Shown here piece after piece: positions 15,134 through 23,515 of a stretch of 64,000 nt of DNA (within the stretch, counting starts at the first letter, position 1; each line of letters begins with the position of its first letter). The notes beneath the pieces were generated by a model, which saw only the letters and a program-made list of their open reading frames with translations, did no database searches and was not told where the DNA came from. The DNA comes from Ruminococcus sp. UBA6407. GTDB taxonomy: Bacteria > Bacillota > Clostridia > Oscillospirales > Ruminococcaceae. Position numbers and translations under genes: made by a program. The DNA lies in assembly GCA_002438605.1 (NCBI GenBank), contig DJPR01000011.1, forward strand, positions 1-64,000. Reading direction: 5' to 3'.

Positions 15134-16978
15134 TCAACTTTTCTTTAAAGTTTCGTTTGGAATAATGCTTTTTATCTTTTCTTCGTCTTTTCTTTCAAAA
15201 GCTATATTAAACAGCTCCTTATTTTCCTTACAGGCAAAATAAGCAAATTTAATTTTACTGTTTTTCAGCAATGAGAGCTGTGAAACAGAAAGTTTAGTCT
15301 TATATTTCAGCTTTTCACCGCTTTGTGCAGCGGCTGCCTTAAGCTGAGAATAAATACGGTTATTTCTCTTTGCTTCATTTTCTTCTGAATTTGATTTTGA
15401 GAAAATCAATTTCTTGATTACCTCAGTTTGTGTCGGAAGAAATGCAATGTTGTACTTATCGTCCTTTTCAAAATAAGCAAACTTTATGTAATTATCCTTT
15501 AAGATTTTTAATTGTTCGGCAGTTATTATAATGTACTGGAGCTTCTCCCCTGTAATATCTGCTTCACGTTTTAAATCTTTATATGCTTTCTGATTTGTAA
15601 TCTTTTCATTTTGGATTTCAAGCTGATGTTTGATTTTATCAAGTTCAAGCAGTTCTGAAAGAAAGTCCTTATCCTTTTCTTTTACGGTAATTTCAACCGT
15701 ATCATTTTTTATTCGTGCGGAATAAAGAATAGGCTGATTGACAATCTTTAAAATATTCTCAATATTCACCTTTACGGTAAAGTTATCACCTGAACTTTGT
15801 GTAAGGGTTTTGTAGTTTATGTTTCCGATACATTTAACATTTCGTACAGACTTATTAATTGGCAGTGTTCCAACTTTATGATAAGAAACAGCCTTTCTCT
15901 TTTTATTTTTTCCTGCAAGAATTAAGAGAAATGCCCTTATGATAAAATCAAATGTATTTCGTGAATAGAAAACAGAACGTTGAGCTGATTTTATCAAATA
16001 ATCTGTTCTGCTGTATCGCTTTATATTTCCCTTTACGGACGGATAGTAATTTTTCTGTTTAAAAGTCCATTGTTCAAAATGCTCCCAATTGCTTTTTTCT
16101 TTTGATTTTGTTTTATTTCTTTTTGGGTAAGCTTTACTTTCTGAAATTTCAGGCTTTGGAATGTAATAACCCATTTTCTTTTCAAGATTTACTTTAGTAA
16201 ACTTTTCCCCGAATTGTTTTGCAAGAGTGTCAACTCGGATACCTTTTTTCTCGCCGTTCTTTGTAATTGTGATGTGCACATCTTTATATCTGACGCTGTA
16301 ATCACGTTTGTTAAGAAATTGTATAAACTCCTCTTTGGAACGGCAGCACTCAACTGCATCGCTGAGGTCTTTAACGAGTTTTATTTTCCACGACCTTCCT
16401 TTAATTCCAAGCTGATATGTTGTTCTGTCGATACCCTTATATTTTGAATTTTTATCAATAACATTGAGTCCGTACTGCAAACAAAGCTTGTCACTTTCTC
16501 TGCGTATGTCTGAAAGTGATTTTTTGTTGCTGTACCACTTCTGACCTGTAAGCATATTGCATGAATTTACTATAATATGATTATGAATGTGTTCACGGTC
16601 AGTATGTGTTGATACAACAACCTGAAAATCGGGAAATATTCTTTTTGCAAGTTCGGTTCCGATTTGGTGAGCAAGTTCGGGAGATAAATTATCATCCTTT
16701 GAAAAGGATTGATAATAATGATGTGCAATTACTCCTTTGTCCTGCCCGAATGCTTTACGCATATTTTCAAAATCCTTGTATGTGTTATTTGCACTGCAGT
16801 TTATGCAAGTCATTCTTTCACCAAAATCTGCATTCACCTCCTGAAGATGATTAAGACGTTCGCTTAATGCTTCCTTGAATTCTTTAATACTGAGAGCTTT
16901 TTCCTCTCTGCTGATATAACCAATTGCATTTTCCATATGAGAATTATCTCTTATGGAAACTTTACCTATATATGCCAT
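15134..16978 (-). CDS. MOBP-type relaxase with three C-terminal PcfB-like modules
   Basis: 614 residues. The N-terminal ~250 residues are a MobA/VirD2-type relaxase domain with the metal-binding HUH motif (HTDREHIHNHIIVNS, residues ~124-138) and a candidate catalytic Tyr in AIGYISR (residue ~21). It nicks oriT and leads the strand to the recipient. The C-terminal third holds three ~40-residue modules near 404-445, 485-526 and 563-606; the last two are most alike (IKFAYF...NIAF). The start overlaps the stop of mobC (ATGA). No frameshift is seen, so it may still be mobilisable. Confidence 0.85.
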   Translation of the reverse strand: MAYIGKVSIRDNSHMENAIGYISREEKALSIKEFKEALSERLNHLQEVNADFGERMTCINCSANNTYKDFENMRKAFGQDKGVIAHHYYQSFSKDDNLSPELAHQIGTELAKRIFPDFQVVVSTHTDREHIHNHIIVNSCNMLTGQKWYSNKKSLSDIRRESDKLCLQYGLNVIDKNSKYKGIDRTTYQLGIKGRSWKIKLVKDLSDAVECCRSKEEFIQFLNKRDYSVRYKDVHITITKNGEKKGIRVDTLAKQFGEKFTKVNLEKKMGYYIPKPEISESKAYPKRNKTKSKEKSNWEHFEQWTFKQKNYYPSVKGNIKRYSRTDYLIKSAQRSVFYSRNTFDFIIRAFLLILAGKNKKRKAVSYHKVGTLPINKSVRNVKCIGNINYKTLTQSSGDNFTVKVNIENILKIVNQPILYSARIKNDTVEITVKEKDKDFLSELLELDKIKHQLEIQNEKITNQKAYKDLKREADITGEKLQYIIITAEQLKILKDNYIKFAYFEKDDKYNIAFLPTQTEVIKKLIFSKSNSEENEAKRNNRIYSQLKAAAAQSGEKLKYKTKLSVSQLSLLKNSKIKFAYFACKENKELFNIAFERKDEEKIKSIIPNETLKKS

Positions 16979-17328
16979 CAGACTTTAATATTATCCTTTG
17001 AATTTTGTATGCAGTCAATCAAATCACCGAGAAGCTCCTGAATTTTAATCAAATTCAGATTAACAATATCAAGCTGTTTGTCTGATACAGATTTATTGGT
17101 GTTTGCAACCAATGCTATCTGATTGACGTTAGTTCCGATTTTGATAATCTGTCTGCAAAGCTCCGGAAGACCGTCTGCAACGATTATCTTTTTCTGTTCT
17201 GAAAGAGCAAGTATGTATTGTGACATATTCATTCTTGCTTCTTCAGATTTGCTGATTAACTTTTCTTTCTCCAATGGAGTAAGTCTTATTTCCAAACGTT
17301 TCGTTTTTAATTCTTCCAAATAAATCAC
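16978..17328 (-). CDS. MobC-like relaxosome protein
   Basis: 116 residues. The N-terminus (KRLEIRLTPLEKEKLISKSEEARMNMS) is a ribbon-helix-helix DNA-binding region. The middle has the MobC pattern (LPELCRQIIKIGTNVNQIALVAN, residues ~54-76). MobC proteins open DNA at oriT and help the relaxase. It lies directly between the candidate oriT and the relaxase gene, with a 1-base start/stop overlap downstream. Confidence 0.8.
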   Translation of the reverse strand: MIYLEELKTKRLEIRLTPLEKEKLISKSEEARMNMSQYILALSEQKKIIVADGLPELCRQIIKIGTNVNQIALVANTNKSVSDKQLDIVNLNLIKIQELLGDLIDCIQNSKDNIKV

Positions 17329-17339
17329 CCCTTTGTTTG

Positions 17340-17450
17340 TCTAAAAATCGTCCTGTGATTTTCGCAGAAAATCACAGGGTGGCAAGCACAGAATGAGTAC
17401 GTACATGTCCGTACATCATTCGGCTTGTTAGGGAAAATTCCCTAATACCC
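17340..17450. other. candidate origin of transfer (oriT)
   Basis: A non-coding stretch immediately upstream of mobC-relaxase with three inverted repeats in ~95 bases: a perfect 11-bp hairpin CCTGTGATTTT/AAAATCACAGG (17352-17378), CGTACATGTCCGTACAT (17400-17416), and TTAGGGA-AAAT-TCCCTAA (17428-17445). Clustered inverted repeats next to mobC are typical of MOBP origins. The nick site itself was not recognised. Confidence 0.55.
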
Positions 17451-17538
17451 TAAACAACTGAAAAGTAACAGCTGTTTTAAATCGCTATGCTCACCTTTAT
17501 CTTCTCCAAGGCGAAGAATTTTTTATTTACTCAACAGC

Positions 17539-17853
17539 TTAAAATCTGTTGACTGTTGAAATATCTGCCGAGCCTTCTTCAACCTTTTTTTCTTCATTTG
17601 GAGAAAAAGAATTGCTTTCCCTGCGGTCCGATGAAGATTTAAGGTCTGAAAGAAATTCCTCTTGATTTATGCCTTTTTCTTTAAGAAGCTTAAGAACCTC
17701 ATTGGCGAATATCTTTTCTTTTTCAGCTTTAAGTGATTTGAGTTCAGAATTTAAAGACTTGATTTTTTCTTTGCTGCATTCAATTATTTTTTCTTCTTTT
17801 GCAATTGCTTCATGAACTTTTGTGATACGCTGTTCCAATGTAAGCTTTGCCAT
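17539..17853 (-). CDS. small coiled-coil protein (DUF4315-like)
   Basis: 104 residues from the ATG at 17853, supported by GGAGG nine bases upstream. A charged coiled coil (residues ~5-48) is followed by ANEVLKLLKEKGINQEEFLSDL, similar to the ending of DUF4315 proteins of conjugative transposons, then a Ser/Glu-rich tail. Its start overlaps the parB stop. Function unknown. Confidence 0.5.
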   Translation of the reverse strand: MAKLTLEQRITKVHEAIAKEEKIIECSKEKIKSLNSELKSLKAEKEKIFANEVLKLLKEKGINQEEFLSDLKSSSDRRESNSFSPNEEKKVEEGSADISTVNRF

Positions 17854-17854
17854 T

Positions 17855-18760
17855 TTATTCAACCTCCGTTTTAATTTTGCTTATTTGCGTTTTAAAAAAA
17901 TTAACCGCATTGTTCATATCCGACCTTGAAGATGCTCTTGAAATTTTTTCTGTAAAGTCATCTGCAAGTTCTAAAAGAATTCTGCGGTAATCATCATTAT
18001 TGGCTTTTTCATTTATAACGCTGTGACTTTTATTAATCCGTGCAGGTATATCAGAAAAAGTTTGTTTTTTAACGTCTTTGGTTGTAATTCGGGAAATATC
18101 CTTTTCATTTATTATTTCCTGCTGCTGTGTTTCAGTCAGCTTTGCTATGCAATCAGCTGTTGCAATTGACATATTGCCATTCTCAACCGCATCCTGTATT
18201 TCTGATATTGCATTATGCTTTATATTTTCTATTTTACCGACTTGTGCAGGGGAAATATCAAGCATTGCTGCAACCTTTTCCCTTAAACGTCCTTTGACTT
18301 TTTTGCCCTCCTTATTCAACTCGTCAATTGTGTCCTTGAGTATTTCATACTGCTTAAAATTTTCTGCATCACTCATTATTCTTGTTGTCGCATTCAGCAT
18401 AATAATATCAAGCATATTTTCTGCTTTTGTTTTTATTCCGTCAATAAGACATGGAACAAATCCTGAATTGTATCTGTTTTCTGATATGAGATATTGTATT
18501 GCTGTAAATCTTCTGTGACCACTTTTCAAAAAATATGTATCAGGCTTATCTTTATTCTCACACACAACAAGATTATGCTTTAAGCCTTGACGTTCTATAT
18601 CGTCTGCAAGCATTTCAATCTCACTGATTGAATAAAAGTTTTCTATTGACGGCTGTATTTTTGAAACTGCAATCATTTTTATATTGTCCTTGAAACTGTC
18701 GGAAGCAGCTGACTTAATGTTTGCTGCTATTGATGTATCAATCTCAAATTTTCTTGCCAT
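17855..18760 (-). CDS. parB: ParB-like partition protein
   Basis: 301 residues from ATG 18760. The N-terminal ParB/Spo0J nuclease-like domain (residues ~30-130) contains the GHRR box (FLKSGHRRFTAIQYL). A central HTH region follows (AAMLDISPAQVGKIENIKH, residues ~165-185), then a C-terminal helical dimerisation region. It binds centromere-like sites and works with ParA to keep the excised element in dividing cells. Four bases separate ATG 18760 from the parA stop region, so the two genes are coupled. No parS site was recognised. Confidence 0.85.
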   Translation of the reverse strand: MARKFEIDTSIAANIKSAASDSFKDNIKMIAVSKIQPSIENFYSISEIEMLADDIERQGLKHNLVVCENKDKPDTYFLKSGHRRFTAIQYLISENRYNSGFVPCLIDGIKTKAENMLDIIMLNATTRIMSDAENFKQYEILKDTIDELNKEGKKVKGRLREKVAAMLDISPAQVGKIENIKHNAISEIQDAVENGNMSIATADCIAKLTETQQQEIINEKDISRITTKDVKKQTFSDIPARINKSHSVINEKANNDDYRRILLELADDFTEKISRASSRSDMNNAVNFFKTQISKIKTEVE

Positions 18761-18761
18761 T

Positions 18762-19511
18762 TCAATCAACCTTTCTGATTATTTCTTCTGTAAGCTCCAC
18801 ATATCTTTTTGCAGGAGTAAGCCAACGCATATATTCATATGCTGTCAATTTAAAGTTCTGACTGTTTTTTATTATGTAGCTTTGAGGTATAATTGTTTTA
18901 AAAACTTTCCCTCCCAATGAGCTTATAAGCAGTTCTTTAAGCTCATGTTCCGTTTTGTTATTCTTATCATATTTAGAAATAAAGCATCCTGTAAAGGATG
19001 CTCCGACTTTATTTATTGTATCAGTAACAGCGGCTATTCCCTGAATAGCAAATGTTCCAAGCTCCACAGGAACTATTACCCCGTCTGTTGTACTTATTAT
19101 GCTTTCTGTGAGATAGTTAAGTGCAGGCGGCATATCGATTAATATGTAATCATATTCGTCTTTCCAGTATTCATTCAATTTTCTCAAATTGCTTTTTTGT
19201 ATATCTGTACTCAATTCCTTGAATATCTCTGAACTGCTGTTCATGGATGATGTCGATGTAAGTATATCCATATTCTTATATCGTGTTTTAGAAATAGAAC
19301 TGCGTGGAGATACGGATGCATCTGTTAATGCTTTTTCTATTCCCACCTCTTTGATTTCATCTGCCAAAAAACGTGAAGCATTCTGCTGTCCGTCACAATC
19401 AATTATGAGGACTTTTCTTAAATATACTTCTGCAAGTATATATCCTACATTAATCACCGTAGTGGTTTTTGCAACTCCGCCTTTGTTGTTGAAAAAAGCT
19501 ATTGATTTCAT
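18762..19511 (-). CDS. parA: ParA/Soj partition ATPase
   Basis: 249 residues with the deviant Walker A motif NNKGGVAKTTT (residues ~8-18), DCDGQQNAS (Walker A') and Walker B-like ILIDMPPALN. It drives segregation of the element's circular form with the ParB encoded next. A structured 150-base leader lies between the integrase and this gene. Confidence 0.9.
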   Translation of the reverse strand: MKSIAFFNNKGGVAKTTTVINVGYILAEVYLRKVLIIDCDGQQNASRFLADEIKEVGIEKALTDASVSPRSSISKTRYKNMDILTSTSSMNSSSEIFKELSTDIQKSNLRKLNEYWKDEYDYILIDMPPALNYLTESIISTTDGVIVPVELGTFAIQGIAAVTDTINKVGASFTGCFISKYDKNNKTEHELKELLISSLGGKVFKTIIPQSYIIKNSQNFKLTAYEYMRWLTPAKRYVELTEEIIRKVD

Positions 19512-19569
19512 ATTAACTTGCCTTCCTTTCGTACTCTTTTGTGCTTTTTTATTTGCCTTCTTTTTTATG

Positions 19570-19629
19570 ACATAAGAAAAGGACGGTGAAGGCTTACCGT
19601 CCTTTGCGTTTGCAACCGCTTTCTTATGT
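19570..19629 (-). ncRNA. structured leader or small RNA between integrase and parA
   Basis: An outer perfect 10-bp stem (ACATAAGAAA / TTTCTTATGT) encloses an inner perfect 9-bp hairpin (AAGGACGGT / ACCGTCCTT) and a weaker GCG/CGC stem: a three-way junction. It lies in the 150-base gap after the integrase stop, in the likely 5' leader of parA. It may be a regulatory leader, antisense copy-control RNA or a protein-binding site. Confidence 0.4.
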
Positions 19630-19661
19630 GTTATTCAATTCCTTCTTCAGGAATGATAACC

Positions 19662-20681
19662 TTATTCAAATTTTTTCATATAATTACTCAGCTGTTCAGC
19701 CCCATGTATTTGCATTTCGTTTAGGCAATGACCATATACATCAAGTGTAAAAGCAGCAGAATAATGACCTAAATTATACTGAAGCGTTTTTATATCCATT
19801 CCTGCTTTCAAGGATAGTACAGCGTGTGTATGGCGTAAGTCATGAAAAGTTACTTTTGGATATCCTATAGACTTCACTACTTTTTTCAATGAATTGTATA
19901 ACGCAGCGGGAGTAAAATGCTTATTGTTTCTGTTTTTAAAGATGAAATTATCTATATTATATGTAGAGGTATCTGAACAGAGCCTTTCAAGAATGTCATG
20001 TGCCTGTTGTGTTAAACTTAAAACTCTTGATTTACTGTTTTTCAGTGATGTGAATTCATAGATGTGTTTCCTATTATTATAATTGAGTTGCCTATATACA
20101 TTTAGTGTATTTTCCTCATTATTAAAACAATCAATTGTTAAACCTATAATTTCAGATTCACGTAATCCAGTTAGAAGTGCAAATAAAAATATATCACGTT
20201 TTTCATGAAATTTTATTCTATTCACAAATTGGGCTAACTGTACATCTGTCAATGGATTTGGTGATTTTCTTTCAATTTGTGGTAGTACAATACCTTCAGC
20301 AACATTATTAGATACACAGTGTTGATTAACAGCCACACTCAAAGCTTTATGTAATACGCCATGAATGTTTTTTATTGTTTTAGGTTTTAATGGTTCTTGT
20401 AGTTGATAACCTATTATCAGGCTGTTTATGAAAAGTTGCACATCTTCTTGCGTTACGTCTTCAAGTTTCATTTTTTTGAAAACACGTTTGATATGATTAT
20501 TTATGACATTTTCGTACGAGCAACGAGTTGAGTCTTTTATGTTATTGGCTCTAGTTTCTAACCAATACTCGCACCACTCAGCAAGTGTTGTTTTCATCGG
20601 TTCGTACTTCTGAATATTACTAATACTACGCATATATTCCAGTACATTTAAGTCTTTCTCTTTTTGTGCTATAAATTTCAT
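19662..20681 (-). CDS. tyrosine recombinase, integrase of the right element
   Basis: 339 residues. An N-terminal SAM-like core-binding domain (residues ~33-125) is followed by the catalytic domain with Arg173 (TGLRESE), Lys214 (SLK), His280/Arg283 (HDLRHTH), His306 (LGHYS) and Tyr316 (VYGHC): a complete set. It is shorter than Tn916-type integrases (~400) and lacks most of the arm-binding N-terminus. GGAGG site before the ATG. It lies at the right end beside the tRNA-derived attachment site and is transcribed into the element. Confidence 0.9.
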   Translation of the reverse strand: MKFIAQKEKDLNVLEYMRSISNIQKYEPMKTTLAEWCEYWLETRANNIKDSTRCSYENVINNHIKRVFKKMKLEDVTQEDVQLFINSLIIGYQLQEPLKPKTIKNIHGVLHKALSVAVNQHCVSNNVAEGIVLPQIERKSPNPLTDVQLAQFVNRIKFHEKRDIFLFALLTGLRESEIIGLTIDCFNNEENTLNVYRQLNYNNRKHIYEFTSLKNSKSRVLSLTQQAHDILERLCSDTSTYNIDNFIFKNRNNKHFTPAALYNSLKKVVKSIGYPKVTFHDLRHTHAVLSLKAGMDIKTLQYNLGHYSAAFTLDVYGHCLNEMQIHGAEQLSNYMKKFE

Positions 20682-20722
20682 TTTCTACCTCCAAGTTGTG
20701 TTTTGGAAATTAATCCATAAAA

Positions 20723-20728
20723 ATTATA
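20723..20728 (-). promoter_or_regulatory. candidate -10 box of the integrase promoter
   Basis: TATAAT on the minus strand preceded by TGC, 42 bases upstream of the integrase ATG. There is no good -35 hexamer (a T-rich stretch lies there), so this is a weak or regulated promoter. Confidence 0.4.
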
Positions 20729-20756
20729 GCATAAAAACAAAAAAATCTCCTTATGT

Positions 20757-20779
20757 TTCAAATCCTTCCACCCCAACCA
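20757..20779 (+). other. attachment site: 3' end of a tRNA gene
   Basis: The 23 bases from TTCAAATCC to CCAACCA read as a tRNA 3' end: T-loop TTCAAAT, 5-base T-stem half CCTTC, 7-base acceptor half CACCCCA, discriminator A and CCA. The matching 5' T-stem half (GAAGG) is absent upstream (TTATG), so the tRNA is not complete here. An integrase acting at a tRNA 3' end leaves such a partial copy at the distal end. The acceptor implies a tRNA starting TGGGGTG, possibly tRNA-Gln. The whole tRNA should lie beyond the left edge. Confidence 0.7.
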
Positions 20780-20796
20780 TATCGAATAATTTCAAA

Positions 20797-20831
20797 ATAT
20801 ATCCAAGATGTTTTATCTTGGATATATTTTT
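20797..20831 (+). terminator. terminator of the original tRNA gene
   Basis: A perfect 13-bp stem (ATATATCCAAGAT / ATCTTGGATATAT), loop GTTTT, then five T. It lies 17 bases after the tRNA CCA on the same strand, so it is most simply the tRNA transcript's own terminator, left on the chromosomal side. Confidence 0.8.
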
Positions 20832-21002
20832 GTATATTAAAACATATGAATTTTAAAATTATTATCAGATTATATAAGCAATTTCTAATAAATAAAAAAT
20901 CATAAAAAGTGATTTAAAATAATTCAGAGAGAAATCATAAAAATAAGCAGCTGTTTTTTCAGCTGCTTATTTCATTATAGATTATAAACATTAAATAATG
21001 CT
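20832..21002. other. chromosomal intergenic stretch with serA terminator
   Basis: A/T-rich sequence between the tRNA-type terminator and serA. It contains a perfect 13-bp inverted repeat AAATAAGCAGCTG-TTTTTT-CAGCTGCTTATTT at 20941-20972; on the minus strand this hairpin follows the serA stop and is followed by TTTTTA-like sequence, so it is the serA terminator. Nothing else seen. Confidence 0.7.
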
Positions 21003-22163
21003 TTACTTAATAACTCTAACTTTGATAACACCGTCAATAGCAGTTATTGCATTTACAATAGAATCATTAACATCACCGATAACGTCCATCATAGTGTAAG
21101 CAAAATCCTTTTTGCTTGCATTAACCATGTTTTCGATGTTAAGACCTGCATTGCCAACTTCAGAAGTCATTGCAGCAATAAGTGCAGGAACGTTTTTGTG
21201 AATAACGCAAACCTTAGTGCCAACAGCATTCATTGAAGCATTTGGAAGGTTTACACTATTTTTGATATTACCGTTTTCAATGTAATCAATGAGTTCATTT
21301 GCAGCCATAATAGCACAATTGTCTTCACTTTCAGGTGTTGAAGCACCAAGATGAGGAAGAACTATTACATTTTCTTCACCAAGAACAATATCATCAGCAA
21401 AGTCGGTAACATATTTAGCAACTTTACCGTCAGCAATTGCCTTAATAACAGCTTCACTGTTAATAAGTTCACCTCTTGCAAGATTGATAAGACGAACACC
21501 GTCTTTCATCATAGCAATCTGCTCTGAGTCAATCGTATTTTTTGTGTCAGGAGTGTAAGGAACGTGAATTGAAATGTAATCACTGTTCTTGTAAATATCA
21601 TTGATTTCAGTAACAACCTTAACAGAAGGGTCAAGGTGAAGTGCAGCATTTACTGAAAGGTATGGGTCAAATCCGATTACGTTCATTCCAAGTGCAACAG
21701 CAGCATTTGCAATTTTACCGCCGATAGCACCAAGACCGATAATACCAAGTGTCTTACCCATAATTTCAGGACCTGCAAACTTGCTCTTGCCGCCCTCAAC
21801 AGTCTTTGGAGCATCTTCAGTACCCTTGAGTGAAGCAGCCCATGCAGCAGCCTCTGTAATTTTTCTTGATGCAAGAAGGAGAGCACAGATAGCAAGCTCC
21901 TTAACAGCATTTGAGTTAGCACCCGGAGTATTGAATACGCAAATACCTTCTTCCGCACAGCGTTCAACAGGAATATTGTTAACGCCTGCACCGGCTCTTG
22001 CAATTGCAAGAAGATTGCTGCCGAATGTCATGTCGTGCATTTTAGCTGAACGAACCATGATTGCATCAGGGTTTTCAGGAGCATCGGAAATAGCATACTT
22101 AGTTTTATCAAAAATATCTGTACCTACAGCAGAAATCTTATTCAATGTCTGAATATTGTACAT
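21003..22163 (-). CDS. serA: D-3-phosphoglycerate dehydrogenase
   Basis: 386 residues from the ATG at 22163 (AGAGG ribosome site). It oxidises 3-phosphoglycerate to 3-phosphohydroxypyruvate, the first step of serine synthesis. It has the NAD-binding Rossmann motif GLGAIGGKIANAA (residues ~145-160) and the catalytic region LPHLGASTPESEDN (residues ~275-288). The C-terminal ~70 residues form an ACT domain (VCVIHKNVPALIAAM...), the site of serine feedback in relatives. It is the second gene of a serC-serA operon, 34 bases after serC. Confidence 0.93.
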   Translation of the reverse strand: MYNIQTLNKISAVGTDIFDKTKYAISDAPENPDAIMVRSAKMHDMTFGSNLLAIARAGAGVNNIPVERCAEEGICVFNTPGANSNAVKELAICALLLASRKITEAAAWAASLKGTEDAPKTVEGGKSKFAGPEIMGKTLGIIGLGAIGGKIANAAVALGMNVIGFDPYLSVNAALHLDPSVKVVTEINDIYKNSDYISIHVPYTPDTKNTIDSEQIAMMKDGVRLINLARGELINSEAVIKAIADGKVAKYVTDFADDIVLGEENVIVLPHLGASTPESEDNCAIMAANELIDYIENGNIKNSVNLPNASMNAVGTKVCVIHKNVPALIAAMTSEVGNAGLNIENMVNASKKDFAYTMMDVIGDVNDSIVNAITAIDGVIKVRVIK

Positions 22164-22197
22164 TATAATTACCTCTTTCAATTATAATAATGGGAGA

Positions 22198-23280
22198 TTA
22201 AGCGTTTTCTTCTTCAAACTTCTTCATAAACTCAACGAGCTTTTCAACACCTTCGATTGGCATAGCATTGTAAATAGAAGCTCTCATACCGCCGACAGTT
22301 CTGTGTCCCTTGAGGTTTTCAAGACCGGCAGCCTTAGCTTCCTTAACAAACTTAGCGTCAAGCTCTTCATTTCCTGTAACGAAAGGAACGTTCATGAGGG
22401 ATCTGTCCTTAACTTCAACAGTACCCTTGAAGAGTTTGCTCTGATCAAGGAAATCATAGAGGATAGCAGCTTTCTTTTCGTTAAGAGCCTTCATAGCTTC
22501 AAGACCGCCCATTTTCTTAATCCACTTGAATACCTTGCCGCAAATATAAATACCATAACATGGAGGTGTGTTGTAAAGTGAATCGGCATCAGCCTGAGTT
22601 TTCCACTTGAGCATGGTAGGAGTACCCTCAAGAACATCATCACGAATAAGGTCTTCACGAATAATTGAAATAACAACACCTGCAGGACCAACGTTCTTCT
22701 GAACACCGCCGTAAATTACACCATATTTTGTAACGTCAACAGGTTCTGAAAGGAAACATGATGAAACGTCAGCAACAAGATCCTTACCCTTTGTGTTAGG
22801 AAGAGTCTTGAACTTTGTACCGTAGATTGTGTTGTTTTCACAAATGTAAACGTAATCAGCATCTTCCGGAATATCAAGGTCTGAGCAATCAGGAATGTAA
22901 GAGAAAGTCTTGTCAGCTGATGAAGCAACAGCAACAGCGTCACCGTAAATTTTAGCTTCCTGATAAGCTTTCTTAGCCCACTGACCTGTGATTATGTAAG
23001 CAGCCTTTTTGTTCTTCATAAGGTTCATAGGAACAGCTGCAAACTGCTGTGAAGCACCGCCTTGAAGGAATAAAACCTTATAGTTATCAGGGATATTCAT
23101 GAGGTCACGGAGATCCTGTTCAGCTTCCTTGATAATTGTATCATAAGCCTTTGAACGATGTGACATCTCCATAACGGACATACCTGTACCCTTGTAATCA
23201 AGCATTTCGTCTGCTGCTTCTTTAAGCACTTCTTCCGGGAGTACTGCAGGACCAGCACTAAAATTGTAAACTCTGCTCAT
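22198..23280 (-). CDS. serC: phosphoserine aminotransferase
   Basis: 360 residues from the ATG at 23280, preceded by TTGGAGG. Class V PLP enzyme converting phosphohydroxypyruvate and glutamate to phosphoserine. The N-terminus VYNFSAGPAVLPEEVL is the family signature, and the PLP Lys is in GGVQKNVGPAG (residue ~192). Full length. It is first in the serC-serA operon and diverges from the DUF4317 gene across 235 bases. Confidence 0.95.
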   Translation of the reverse strand: MSRVYNFSAGPAVLPEEVLKEAADEMLDYKGTGMSVMEMSHRSKAYDTIIKEAEQDLRDLMNIPDNYKVLFLQGGASQQFAAVPMNLMKNKKAAYIITGQWAKKAYQEAKIYGDAVAVASSADKTFSYIPDCSDLDIPEDADYVYICENNTIYGTKFKTLPNTKGKDLVADVSSCFLSEPVDVTKYGVIYGGVQKNVGPAGVVISIIREDLIRDDVLEGTPTMLKWKTQADADSLYNTPPCYGIYICGKVFKWIKKMGGLEAMKALNEKKAAILYDFLDQSKLFKGTVEVKDRSLMNVPFVTGNEELDAKFVKEAKAAGLENLKGHRTVGGMRASIYNAMPIEGVEKLVEFMKKFEEENA

Positions 23281-23413
23281 TGTTAAGAAAACCTCCAAAA
23301 TAAATTTATTGTTTCATATTTTGATAATATCATACAATAATATTATACTCTTTTAAAGGAAATAAGTCAATAAGAACATGAAATTTTTTTATATTTGTCG
23401 ATAAAAAAGCCAC

Positions 23414-23442
23414 TTGAAAAATTTAAATTAATGGTATATAAT
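23414..23442 (+). promoter_or_regulatory. sigma-A promoter for the DUF4317-CLC operon
   Basis: TTGAAA and TATAAT with exactly 17 bases between, 74 bases before the DUF4317 ATG. The rest of the serC/DUF4317 intergenic region is A/T-rich; no riboswitch-like structure was seen. Confidence 0.7.
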
Positions 23443-23515
23443 TAATTAGCATGTTACAGATAAAACTGTTGATTATACGGTATTGCCCTAAAAATATATT
23501 TAAGGAGAGAAGAAG

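Noticed and set aside
20757-20779. Complete tRNA gene
   Set aside because: Only the 3' part fits; the upstream T-stem half, anticodon arm and acceptor 5' half are missing.
23281-23515. T-box or riboswitch before serC
   Set aside because: No T-box sequence, stem set or terminator seen; only promoter-like hexamers.
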